From contig NZ_FOSS01000001.1 of the NCBI RefSeq assembly GCF_900114355.1, forward strand, positions 1,352,368 through 1,416,367: a stretch of 64,000 bases of DNA. Direction: 5' to 3'. The first letter of the stretch is position 1. Every line of letters starts with the position of its first letter. Below the pieces are notes generated by a model. It did not search any database. It had not been told where the DNA came from and saw only the letters and a program-made list of their open reading frames with translations. Shown here piece by piece: positions 42,618-50,513 of this stretch. Source of the stretch: Lysobacter sp. cf310. Lineage in GTDB: Bacteria > Pseudomonadota > Gammaproteobacteria > Xanthomonadales > Xanthomonadaceae. The translations under genes and the position numbers were made by a program.

Positions 42618-43514
42618 CTAGAACAGCGCGCGATACACCAGCGACCTAACCTGCTTCAGGAGTTCCTCGGACGCGTCCTCTCGGGCATAGGTCATGTACT
42701 CGTCGAACATGTGATCGTACTGAATGGAGATGGGAAGCAGATCGCCCCCTGTATTCAGCAATTCCGCCTGTGCGTACCTGTCGGCCGGATCGAGCAAACG
42801 CAACCCGCGCGACTTGTGTTCCTTGCCATTGATTCGGAAGAAATCGTTCTGGAAGTCCGACCAGCGGTCGGCGGGAACGACCGCGCTGGATACATCCGCC
42901 TTCCTGGCCGCCTTATGAATCAGGTGCGAATGAAGGTTCGCCAACTGAATGCATTGCTTGACGAAACCGCCCAGTGAGACGTGAGCGTTCGAAAACGCCT
43001 CTTCCTTACCGAACGGCGGATTCAGCGGCATTCGATAGGAGTAGTACTCGCGCAGGAAACGCAGATCCTCCACCAGCTCCTTCGAATTCATCCGGATGAT
43101 CGCGGTATTCGCCTGCGAGAACCCCGCATAGAAGGCGTTGGCCATCTTCGAATGCGTGATGTCGGTGATTTTGTCGACCGACTCGTGGGGATGCAGGTAC
43201 ATGACCGCCCACATGGCATGCATGGACGCGTAATAGGCCATGTAGTAGCTGGCCGCGAGCGATCCCTGCTCGCGAGTCTGATTCGCCACCAAAGCGAAGT
43301 AAGTGGCGCTGAAGCACAGCTTCAACGATTGCCTGACCCGAACGCACCAGACCGCGGCGTCGTAATCGGTCCACGCGGCCATGGCGGCGCCGTAGGTGCG
43401 CATCCATCTTTCATGGTACTGACCGCATTCGCTCTCCGAACGAAGGTTGATCTCGAGATGGACGAAGTTCGATACGTAATCGAAGTACTTGGAGAATCCC
43501 TTTTCCTGTTGCAC
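42618..43514 (-). CDS. Low-GC protein of unknown function, HEPN-like
   Basis: This is a 298-residue, largely helical cytoplasmic protein. It is rich in aromatic residues: AVWCVRVRQSLKLCFSATYF and SYYMAYYASMHAMWAVMYLH resemble the helical pairs of HEPN-type proteins (A.YYA.h). There is no obvious RxxxxH catalytic motif. GTG at 43514, preceded by GGGGAG, is the best start; the longer frame upstream is antisense to the lipocalin-like gene. Codon use and base composition are clearly less GC-rich than in the neighbours, which suggests transfer. Function not assignable. Confidence 0.65.
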   Translation of the reverse strand: MQQEKGFSKYFDYVSNFVHLEINLRSESECGQYHERWMRTYGAAMAAWTDYDAAVWCVRVRQSLKLCFSATYFALVANQTREQGSLAASYYMAYYASMHAMWAVMYLHPHESVDKITDITHSKMANAFYAGFSQANTAIIRMNSKELVEDLRFLREYYSYRMPLNPPFGKEEAFSNAHVSLGGFVKQCIQLANLHSHLIHKAARKADVSSAVVPADRWSDFQNDFFRINGKEHKSRGLRLLDPADRYAQAELLNTGGDLLPISIQYDHMFDEYMTYAREDASEELLKQVRSLVYRALF

Positions 43515-43546
43515 TCGCGCTCCCCGGCGGATTGACCGAATCGATC

Positions 43547-44062
43547 TTATCGGACCGATTGAGACACACGCCGCAGGCGACGCAGGAAATGCACGCCCTC
43601 GCTGTCGCCCTCGATCGTGAGCACATCCCCTTCGACCCGGAACGGTCGCGGCTGGTCGGTGCCGGTGTAGCTGGGCATCAGGCTGCCCTCCACCCGATGC
43701 ACGACGACGCCCTTCTTGGCATCCACCTCGTAAGTCCCGAAGTAGGCGACGAAGCCGTCGTAGGCGGCACGCACTTCGGCATCGCTGCCCTTGGCGTCGT
43801 CGCCCGAGGCGAACGGCGGCGTCGCGGGCGTGCGCATGATCTGCACGCTCAGATGGCCGGTGGGATCGTAGACGATATAGCCCTTGGGATGCTCGCCATA
43901 GGGATGGACGACCTTGCCGGTCTTGGCGTCGGTGTCGGTGATGCGCTCGACGCGCCAGGTACCGACCAGGGAAGCGGGTTTGTCGGCCGCGCGCGACGGC
44001 AGGCTGATCGACAGCGCCAGCAAGGCGGCGCAAGCGGCGGGGAAGGCTCGTGCGATGTGCAT
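43547..44062 (-). CDS. Exported lipocalin-like protein
   Basis: This 171-residue protein has a signal peptide ending at about residue 25 (LLALSISLPSRAA). The mature part starts LVGTWRVERI and continues with IVYDPTGHLSVQIMR and YFGTYEVDAKKGVVVHRVEG, the pattern of the lipocalin-like (Lipocalin_5) domain. It probably binds a small hydrophobic ligand in the periplasm. It is a single gene, 32 bp upstream of the HEPN-like gene on the same strand. Confidence 0.82.
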   Translation of the reverse strand: MHIARAFPAACAALLALSISLPSRAADKPASLVGTWRVERITDTDAKTGKVVHPYGEHPKGYIVYDPTGHLSVQIMRTPATPPFASGDDAKGSDAEVRAAYDGFVAYFGTYEVDAKKGVVVHRVEGSLMPSYTGTDQPRPFRVEGDVLTIEGDSEGVHFLRRLRRVSQSVR

Positions 44063-44168
44063 GCGGGTATCGCGTGGCAGTGGCGGGGCCTACACCCTAT
44101 CAGCGTCCCCGCCCCCGCTCCTGGAACGCTGTGAGCGAGGGATCGCAACGACGCCGCCCGCGATCGGT

Positions 44169-44199
44169 TGCGGCGCCCGGATACGCTCCGGGCGCCGCA
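44169..44199. terminator. 13-bp perfect hairpin
   Basis: TGCGGCGCCCGGA (44169-44181) pairs with TCCGGGCGCCGCA (44187-44199) over a 5-base loop, 28 bp downstream of the stop of the secreted protein gene at 44228. A terminator for that gene without a T-tract is the simplest reading. Confidence 0.6.
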
Positions 44200-44227
44200 G
44201 CCTTATTGTGGATCGCAGGCCCGCCCC

Positions 44228-44740
44228 TTACGGGATGGTGAACTCCGCCGTGCTGGTCGCGTTATAGGTGTTCACGCCGTTGGTCGCGTTGTGAACGCAG
44301 ACCACGGTGATCTTGCGATAGGCGCCGTAGATCCAGTTCGACGGGAAATGCACGTCGACCAGGGCGCCATCGCTCTCCTCGTCGTACTCGGTCGTGTAGC
44401 CGCCCAAGGCGTCGTAGGCGTTGCAGCGCACGCTGATGAAGTCCGCATCGACGCGGTTGTTGTTGACGTCGGCGAAGCGCGAGTAGCCGCGGATCTTGAC
44501 CCGCTTGCCACCGGCTGGACCGCTCTCGTAGCCCTCGTTCTGGATCACGCCTTGCAGCACGTAGGTCGGTGCCGCTCCGCCACCGCCGCTGCTGCCGCCG
44601 CCTTCGCCATCGCCGCCGCACTCGGTGCCGATGGGGCAGATTTCCTCGAACGACGGAGCCAAAGGCGCCGCTTTCGCCGCCGGCACCGCGCCGACCAGAC
44701 CCGCCACCAGTACCACTGCCATTGCCGTACGCACGATCAT
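44228..44740 (-). CDS. Secreted protein of unknown function
   Basis: This 170-residue protein has a clear signal peptide (1-24, ...AKAA). A glycine/serine linker (GGDGEGGGSSGGGG, about 42-55) separates a short cysteine-containing head (ICPIGTEC) from a beta-rich domain (YVLQGVIQNEGYESGP, then CNAYDALGGYTTEY and CVHNATNGVNTYNATSTAEF) with two further cysteines that may pair. No family is recognised. AGGAGGTGA lies five bases before ATG, one of the strongest ribosome-binding sites in the window, suggesting high expression. Confidence 0.7.
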   Translation of the reverse strand: MIVRTAMAVVLVAGLVGAVPAAKAAPLAPSFEEICPIGTECGGDGEGGGSSGGGGAAPTYVLQGVIQNEGYESGPAGGKRVKIRGYSRFADVNNNRVDADFISVRCNAYDALGGYTTEYDEESDGALVDVHFPSNWIYGAYRKITVVCVHNATNGVNTYNATSTAEFTIP

Positions 44741-45205
44741 GAGTCACCTCCTGTGGATAGTCCTTGATTGCCAGATCGGGGACGAGGCAGGGCCCGCCGC
44801 TTGAGCAACGTGGCGATCGACCGGCACTCCTCCCCTATGCGCCGCGGCAACGTCCGCCCTCCTGGGCTCGCGAGCCGCCGCAATAAGGAGAACGCGACCG
44901 CCGCGCCGCCTCCCTACCCACTGGGCAGCGCTCAGGAGTGCAATATCGGAGTGCACCGACTCGCGGACATCGCGCATGCAGCCGCGTGCACGGCGCTGGT
45001 GCGTCGACACGAGCCGAGGTAGACCCTGGGAACAGAGGGCGGGAGCGGCGCGCAGCCATCTTCTACCGCCGGACGCGCATCGCGGCTCACTGCGCCGCGA
45101 TGCCGCCTCGCCGGGGCTGGGCCCCGGCAGCGAAGGACGTTGCGCCCTTCGCGGGACGGGGCGGCGCAACACCGCCGCCCCTTTCACGCAAGCGACTTGC
45201 GCCGC
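44741..45205. other. 465-bp intergenic region with one hairpin, no gene seen
   Basis: Between the secreted-protein gene and the end of ald. GGGGCGGCG (45158-45166) and CGCCGCCCC (45173-45181) form a 9-bp hairpin 25 bp past the ald stop, a probable ald terminator. The remainder holds the promoter of the secreted-protein gene; nothing else is supported. Confidence 0.45.
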
Positions 45206-46324
45206 TTACAGACCGATCGCGGTTTCCGCGCTCACGTAAGGCAGGCCGTGCGCCTCGGCTACCGGCTCGCAGGTCACGTGGCCTTCGGAGACGTTGAGGC
45301 CGTTGCGCAGGTGGACGTCGCGCTTCAGCGCTTCCTTCCAACCGTGGTTGGCCAGCGCCAGAGTGAACGGCAGGGTCACGCTGTTGAGCGCGAAGGTCGA
45401 GGTGCGGGCGACCGCGCCGGGCATGTTGGCCACGCAGTAGTGGACGACGCCGTCGACCACGTAGGTCGGCGCGGCATGGGTGGTGGCGTGCGAGGTCTCG
45501 ACGCAGCCGCCCTGATCGATGGCCACGTCGACGATGACCGAGCCCGGCTTCATGGTGCGGACCATGTCGTGGGTGACCAGCTTGGGCGCCGCGGCGCCGG
45601 GCACCAGCACGGTACCGATCAGCAGATCGGCGCGGCGCACCAGCTCTTCGATGGCCGAGCGGGTCGAGAACACGGTCGAGATGGAGGTGCCGAACTGGGT
45701 GGCCAGGCGCTTGAGCGCATCGGCCGAACGGTCCACCACGGTGACCTGGGCGCCCATGCCGACGGCGATGGTCGCCGCGTGGGTGCCGGACACGCCGCCG
45801 CCGAGGATCACGACTTCGGCCGCCGGCACGCCGGGCACGCCGCCCAGCAGCACGCCGCGGCCGCCCTGCGCCTTCTCCAGCGCGTGCGCGCCGACCTGCG
45901 GCGCCAGGCGACCGGCGACTTCCGACATCGGGGTCAGCAACGGCAGCGAGCCGTTGGCCGCGGTCACCGTTTCGTACGCGATGCAGATCGCGCGCGAGGC
46001 GATCAGGTCCTTGGTCTGCGCCGCATCGGGCGCCAGGTGCAGGTAGGTGAAGAGGATCTGGCCCGGGCGCAGCTTGGCGCGCTCCTCGGCCAGCGGCTCC
46101 TTCACCTTCACGATCATTTCGGCCTCGGCGAAGATCTGGTCGGCGCCGTCCACGATCACGGCGCCGGCGGCGACGTAGTCGGCATCGGACAGACCCGCGC
46201 CCAGACCGGCGCCCGCCTGCACCATCACCTGATGGCCGTGGTGCACCAGCTCTTGCACGGACGAGGGCACGAGACCTACGCGGTACTCGTGGTTCTTGAT
46301 TTCCTTCGGGACGCCAATGCGCAT
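45206..46324 (-). CDS. ald: Alanine dehydrogenase
   Basis: This 372-residue NAD-dependent enzyme interconverts L-alanine and pyruvate plus ammonia. It begins MRIGVPKEIKNHEYRVG, the family hallmark, with YLHLAPD, the NAD motif ILGGGVSGTHAA (about 172-183) and VDVAIDQGGCVETS with the catalytic region, and MPGAVARTSTFALN near the end. Length matches the family. ATG at 46324 is the homologous start. It is divergent from an Lrp/AsnC regulator, a standard arrangement for alanine-induced ald. Confidence 0.95.
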   Translation of the reverse strand: MRIGVPKEIKNHEYRVGLVPSSVQELVHHGHQVMVQAGAGLGAGLSDADYVAAGAVIVDGADQIFAEAEMIVKVKEPLAEERAKLRPGQILFTYLHLAPDAAQTKDLIASRAICIAYETVTAANGSLPLLTPMSEVAGRLAPQVGAHALEKAQGGRGVLLGGVPGVPAAEVVILGGGVSGTHAATIAVGMGAQVTVVDRSADALKRLATQFGTSISTVFSTRSAIEELVRRADLLIGTVLVPGAAAPKLVTHDMVRTMKPGSVIVDVAIDQGGCVETSHATTHAAPTYVVDGVVHYCVANMPGAVARTSTFALNSVTLPFTLALANHGWKEALKRDVHLRNGLNVSEGHVTCEPVAEAHGLPYVSAETAIGL

Positions 46325-46402
46325 GGTCTGCTCTCGCCGTTGATCTGGCCCCGGCTCGTCCGGCGCCTTGTGGGGAGGCAGTATGGACGAGCAAACATGC
46401 AC

Positions 46403-46453
46403 TTATTCGCCAATTTCGTTGCCTGGCGACAGCCAATGCCGCATTATTCGCCA
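46403..46453. promoter_or_regulatory. Candidate Lrp-type binding sites between ald and lrp
   Basis: TTATTCGCCA occurs twice as direct repeats, at 46403-46412 and 46444-46453, 41 bp apart (about four helical turns), within the AT-rich divergent region. A small dyad ATTC-ATC-GAAT lies just before the regulator ATG. The arrangement fits an Lrp-type oligomer controlling both genes. Confidence 0.5.
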
Positions 46454-46478
46454 GTATTCCGGCTATTCATCGAATAAT

Positions 46479-46943
46479 ATGCGACTGAAATTGGACGCCC
46501 GCGATCGCGCCATCCTGCGCCTGCTCCAGGAGGACGGCCGCCTGACCAATGCCGACGTGGCCCAGCAGATCAACCTGTCGCCCTCGGCCTGCCTGCGGCG
46601 GGTCAAATTGCTGGAGGAGCGCGGCCTGATCGCGCGCTACGTGATGCTGCTGGACGAGAAAGTGGTGGGCCTGCCCGGCACCGCCTTCGTGCTGGTGTCG
46701 CTGGACCAGCAGGGCCGCGCCTCGCTGGACGCGTTCGAAGCGGCCATCCAGCACCACCCCGAAGTCACCGAGTGCTGCCTGCTCGCGGGCACCGCGGACT
46801 ACATGGTGCGCGTGGCCTACGCCGACTCCGCCGACTTCGAGCGCATCCACACCGAAATCCTGACCCAGCTGCCCGGCGTGGTGCGCGTGCAATCGACGCT
46901 GGCGCTGCGCACGGTCAAGAAGACCACCGCTTTGCCGGTGTGA
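46479..46943 (+). CDS. Lrp/AsnC-family transcriptional regulator
   Basis: This 154-residue regulator has an N-terminal helix-turn-helix (LDARDRAILRLLQEDGRLTN, then LSPSACLRRVKLLEERGLI) and a C-terminal RAM ligand-binding/oligomerisation domain (GTAFVLVSLDQQGRASLD, AGTADYMVRVAYADSADFERI). ATG at 46479 is the homologous start. Divergent from alanine dehydrogenase; it probably activates ald in response to alanine or a related amino acid. Confidence 0.92.
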   Translation: MRLKLDARDRAILRLLQEDGRLTNADVAQQINLSPSACLRRVKLLEERGLIARYVMLLDEKVVGLPGTAFVLVSLDQQGRASLDAFEAAIQHHPEVTECCLLAGTADYMVRVAYADSADFERIHTEILTQLPGVVRVQSTLALRTVKKTTALPV

Positions 46944-47048
46944 GGCCGCCGCCGGCGGTCGACGCGGCGCGCGCGTCGCCCATCGAATCCTCGATCGACA
47001 CCATCGGCCGCCGACGCCTCGCGGCGCCGACGACCGCATTGCGGACGC

Positions 47049-48485
47049 TCAGCTCATCGCGATCGCCAGCGTCAGCACCGCCAAGCGATTGACGTAGGCC
47101 GACATCAGGTCGGCCTTGTCGCTGCCCTGCGGCGTGAACGCGTCGCAAGAGCCCGCGGGCGACGGCGCGCCGAACGCCGGATTCACCAGCGCATTGGCCG
47201 CGGCGATGATCGCCGGCTTGTACGCGCTCAGCAGCGCCGGCTCGGCCTGGTAGGCCTGCAGCAGATAGCGCATGTAAGCACCCACGCCGGTCTGGTAATC
47301 GCCGTAGTCGCTGCCCGGCGGCGTCGCGTTGTACGGGTCAGCGGCGCCCACCTCCAACCACGGCAACGGGAAATTGCCGCTGACCGAGCCATAGGTGCGC
47401 GGCCGGAAGTAGTTGGCGAACGAGCCTTTGATCAGATCCGGATACAGGCCGCACACCGGCGGCGGCGAGGCTTTGTAGATCGCATTGGCCTCGCGCAGGG
47501 CGCCGATCAGCAGGCCCTGGTCGCCGCTCCAGGTCATGTCCTTGTTGTACGAGGAATCCCAGTAGATCTCGTTGTTCACCGCATGGAAGCTGGACACGCG
47601 CTCGCGCACCAAGGACCCGCCCTGCGAGCCCTGCTGCCCGGTCAGCAACAACGACTGCAGCGGGTCCGCCGTCTTCAGCATCCACAACTGCCACCAGGCG
47701 ATCTGGTTTTCCCAAGCCTGATTGCAGGCCGCGAGATTGAAGCTCACACCGGTGAAGTACGGCGCGAAATCCGACCGCTTCGCGGCCTGCGACAAGCGCA
47801 GGCTCAGCAGCGCATAGACCGCGTTGGTGACGGTGTTCTGAATCGGATTGAGGACGTCGCCGCCGCCGCTGTTGTACTCGGCCGACGGAAGGGGATGCTC
47901 GGTGGCGGTGAACGGCGAGTTCCAGATGCCGCCGGGCGAATAGCGTGGACGCAGCTGGGCCTGCATGTCCGGTGTCACGCCCGGCCAGGTCTGGTTGATG
48001 TAGAGCCAGCAATTGGGCGCGCCCGTGTTCTTGGTGTGGGTACTGGCGAAGCTCGCCCAACCCGGCGGGTCGAGGTAGGGATAAATCCCCTGCGGACCCG
48101 ACGCCGTCGACCAGCCCGCGCCGTACATGTAGCACCAGGAGTTGATCGCGATCTTGAGGAAGTCGTAGCGGTGCTGGGTCGCGAAGTCCGACTCGGCCGC
48201 GCGCAAGGCCGCGATGCCGATCCAACCGAAATCGTCCCACCAATTGCCTTTCCGGGTCGGATCCAACGCGGTCAACGCGTCATTGGCGTAGTTCGTGCCG
48301 TCGGTGCCGCTGACCACGAAGTAATCGAGCAGGCTGTCGAACGCGCAGGCGGTGCGCCAGACATTGCCGGCCGAGTCCCATAACGGCAGGATCTGTTTGA
48401 ACAGTGCGGTGGCTTCGGCCAGATAGGCCGCTTTGTCGGCGGGCACGCCTTGCTGCGTGGCCCGGCCATCCTGAGTGTCGTTCAT
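47049..48485 (-). CDS. Glycoside hydrolase family 76-like protein
   Basis: This 478-residue protein has an (alpha/alpha)6-barrel pattern. GNWWDDFGWIGIAALRAAE is equivalent to the paired-aspartate catalytic region of GH76 alpha-1,6-mannanases, and DMTWSGDQGLLIGALREA matches the 'YNQG...IGAL' segment. It lacks a signal peptide at ATG 48485, which is unusual for a mannan- or exopolysaccharide-degrading enzyme; export by another route or a cytoplasmic substrate are both possible. Aromatic residues are very abundant. Substrate not determined; family probable. Confidence 0.72.
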   Translation of the reverse strand: MNDTQDGRATQQGVPADKAAYLAEATALFKQILPLWDSAGNVWRTACAFDSLLDYFVVSGTDGTNYANDALTALDPTRKGNWWDDFGWIGIAALRAAESDFATQHRYDFLKIAINSWCYMYGAGWSTASGPQGIYPYLDPPGWASFASTHTKNTGAPNCWLYINQTWPGVTPDMQAQLRPRYSPGGIWNSPFTATEHPLPSAEYNSGGGDVLNPIQNTVTNAVYALLSLRLSQAAKRSDFAPYFTGVSFNLAACNQAWENQIAWWQLWMLKTADPLQSLLLTGQQGSQGGSLVRERVSSFHAVNNEIYWDSSYNKDMTWSGDQGLLIGALREANAIYKASPPPVCGLYPDLIKGSFANYFRPRTYGSVSGNFPLPWLEVGAADPYNATPPGSDYGDYQTGVGAYMRYLLQAYQAEPALLSAYKPAIIAAANALVNPAFGAPSPAGSCDAFTPQGSDKADLMSAYVNRLAVLTLAIAMS

Positions 48486-48713
48486 GGCTTCATCCTTGAG
48501 CTGGGTGATAGGGAGCTGCGGTCTGTGCTGCTCGTGGTGCGCAGGCAGCATAGCCCTGCGGAGGGCAGCGACGTTGACGGCCCATCCCCTTCCCGACGCG
48601 CGGCGACGTTGCTCGGCCAGGGCCACACGCTGGCCTGTCGGCCCCGGCCTCAGCGCAGGGCACCCGCGGCTATATCACTGACTCCCGATAACTCCCGGGC
48701 TTCTAGGCGCCGG

Positions 48714-49268
48714 TTACCAAACCAGATCGTCGGGCACCTGGAACTGCGCGTAATACGCATCGTCTTCGGCGGTCGTCGCGCTAGGACCGGCATCGGTGGC
48801 CAGCCCATGATCCAGCACGATCATGCTGGCGTCGCGTTCGCGGACCTTGTCCGCTGCTGCGCGCGGCAGCAATTCGTAGCGCTCGTCCAGGCAGGCGATC
48901 ACGAGTACGCCGGCGGACAGCTTCTTGCGCAGGTCCTCGTTGACCAGCAGGGTGCGAATGACCCCGCCTGCCGTGAAGCGGTACTCGCTCTCGCCCGAGC
49001 GCGGCACCTTCCTGTCCTCGATGATCTGTCGCGCCTGCGCGCGCAGTTCGGCGACACGCGCCTGCGCCTTGCGCTCCGCCGCCAGCGCGCGGTCCCGCTC
49101 GGCCTTTTCGGCCCGCGCCCGCTCCGCTTCCAGCTGGGCCTCGCTGGGCCCGGACGGCCCCTTGGCATGCCGCGCTTTGTTCTGCTCGCGCGCCACCTCG
49201 GCCACCTTGGACTTTTTGACCAGGCCTGCCTTGAGCAGCTGTTCCTGAAGGGGGTTTGCCTTTGCCAT
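48714..49268 (-). CDS. DUF2058 family protein
   Basis: This 184-residue cytoplasmic protein has the DUF2058 signature: NPLQEQLLKAGLVKKSKVAEV at the N-terminus, a charged coiled coil in the middle (about 45-95) and a C-terminal domain with YRFTAGGVIRTLLVNEDLR. Homologues are described as nucleoid- or polynucleotide-associated proteins of uncertain function. It stands alone between the GH76-like gene and the RND adaptor gene, all on the minus strand. Confidence 0.88.
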   Translation of the reverse strand: MAKANPLQEQLLKAGLVKKSKVAEVAREQNKARHAKGPSGPSEAQLEAERARAEKAERDRALAAERKAQARVAELRAQARQIIEDRKVPRSGESEYRFTAGGVIRTLLVNEDLRKKLSAGVLVIACLDERYELLPRAAADKVRERDASMIVLDHGLATDAGPSATTAEDDAYYAQFQVPDDLVW

Positions 49269-49392
49269 GCCGCGGCTTCTTACTGGGGGTTCGCGGACAT
49301 CATACCCCCGTCCTCGCGGCCCCTTTCCGTCCGCGCCGGCGAAGCGCCGATGCGGCGGCGCTCGGTCAGAAATGAACCCAACACCCTTTGCG

Positions 49393-50490
49393 CTAACGCA
49401 GCGCCACCCGGCTCGCCGCCTCCTGCACGGTCACCGCCTGGCCGGGTTCCACCCGCTCGCCGCCGCGCACGATCAGGCGATCGCCGGGCCTGACCTCACC
49501 GCTGATCTCGACCAGGTCGCCGACCTCGGTGCCGGTCCGCACCGGCAAGCGCTCGGCCTTGTTGTCGGCGCCCACGCGCAGCACGAAACTGCCCTCGCGA
49601 CGCAGGATCACCGCGTCGCGCTGCACCGCCACGGTCACGCGCGGAGCCGCGCTGGGCATGCCCACTTCCACCGCGGTGCCGACCGGCAGTTCGCGCGCAT
49701 CCATCGCGATGCGCAATTCGAACTGACGCGAGGCCTCGTCGCCCACCGGCACGAACGCGCTGATCGGATGGGTGCGCTCTCGGCCGTCCACCCGCACCAG
49801 CACCGGCATGCCGACCACGAGGTAGCGGGCCAGGTCCACCGGCGCGCGCACCCGCACCTCCTGCGCCGAGGTGTCGACCAGTCGGGCAACCGCCGCGCCG
49901 CTGGCCACGTACTCGCCCAGTTGGGTCTGGCGCTCGGCGACCACGCCGGAGAACGGCGCGCGCACGGTCATCTGCGCGCGCTGGTGCCGCGTCTGCGCCA
50001 GCAGGGCCTGCGAACGCGCACGGTCCTGCGTAAGCACGTCGCGATCAGCGCGCAGTTGCTCGTACTGAGCGCGCGCGATGTTCTGCTGCGCGGCCAGTTG
50101 CGCGTAGCGCTGCTCCTGGCGCGTGGCCTGATCGAGCTGGGCCTGGATGCGCGCAAGCTCCGCCTGCCCTTCCTGCTCGCGCAGACGCAGCACCGCGTCG
50201 TCCAGCACCGCCAAAGGCTCACCGGCGCTTACGTGCTGGCCGACCTCGGCCACGCGGACCACGCGGCCGCTTTGTTCGCTGGCCACGCGCGCATCCTGAC
50301 GGCTGATGACACTGCCGGATGCCCAGCGGCGCGGCGCGAGCTCGGTGCTCACGGCGGCGGCCACGCCGACGATCGCGGGCGGCGCGTCGGGTTTTTTTGG
50401 AGCGCTCGCGTCGGCGTCGTAGTCCCACAACGGAACGAACAATGCGGCGGCGAGCGCCGCGGCGATCAGTGTCTTGTGCAAGGTGCGCAT
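49393..50490 (-). CDS. RND efflux pump periplasmic adaptor subunit
   Basis: This 365-residue membrane-fusion protein has a signal/anchor helix (KTLIAAALAAALFVPLW), lipoyl halves (ASGSVISRQDARVASEQSGR and VRAPFSGVVAERQTQLGEYV), an alpha-helical hairpin between them (about 110-190), a beta-barrel and a membrane-proximal domain. It links the inner-membrane pump to an outer-membrane channel, which is not encoded here. Its stop is close to the window's pump gene, 23 bp away, and both are on the same strand, so they form one operon. Confidence 0.9.
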   Translation of the reverse strand: MRTLHKTLIAAALAAALFVPLWDYDADASAPKKPDAPPAIVGVAAAVSTELAPRRWASGSVISRQDARVASEQSGRVVRVAEVGQHVSAGEPLAVLDDAVLRLREQEGQAELARIQAQLDQATRQEQRYAQLAAQQNIARAQYEQLRADRDVLTQDRARSQALLAQTRHQRAQMTVRAPFSGVVAERQTQLGEYVASGAAVARLVDTSAQEVRVRAPVDLARYLVVGMPVLVRVDGRERTHPISAFVPVGDEASRQFELRIAMDARELPVGTAVEVGMPSAAPRVTVAVQRDAVILRREGSFVLRVGADNKAERLPVRTGTEVGDLVEISGEVRPGDRLIVRGGERVEPGQAVTVQEAASRVALR

Positions 50491-50513
50491 GGCGTACTCC
50501 GTGGGGAAGGAGG

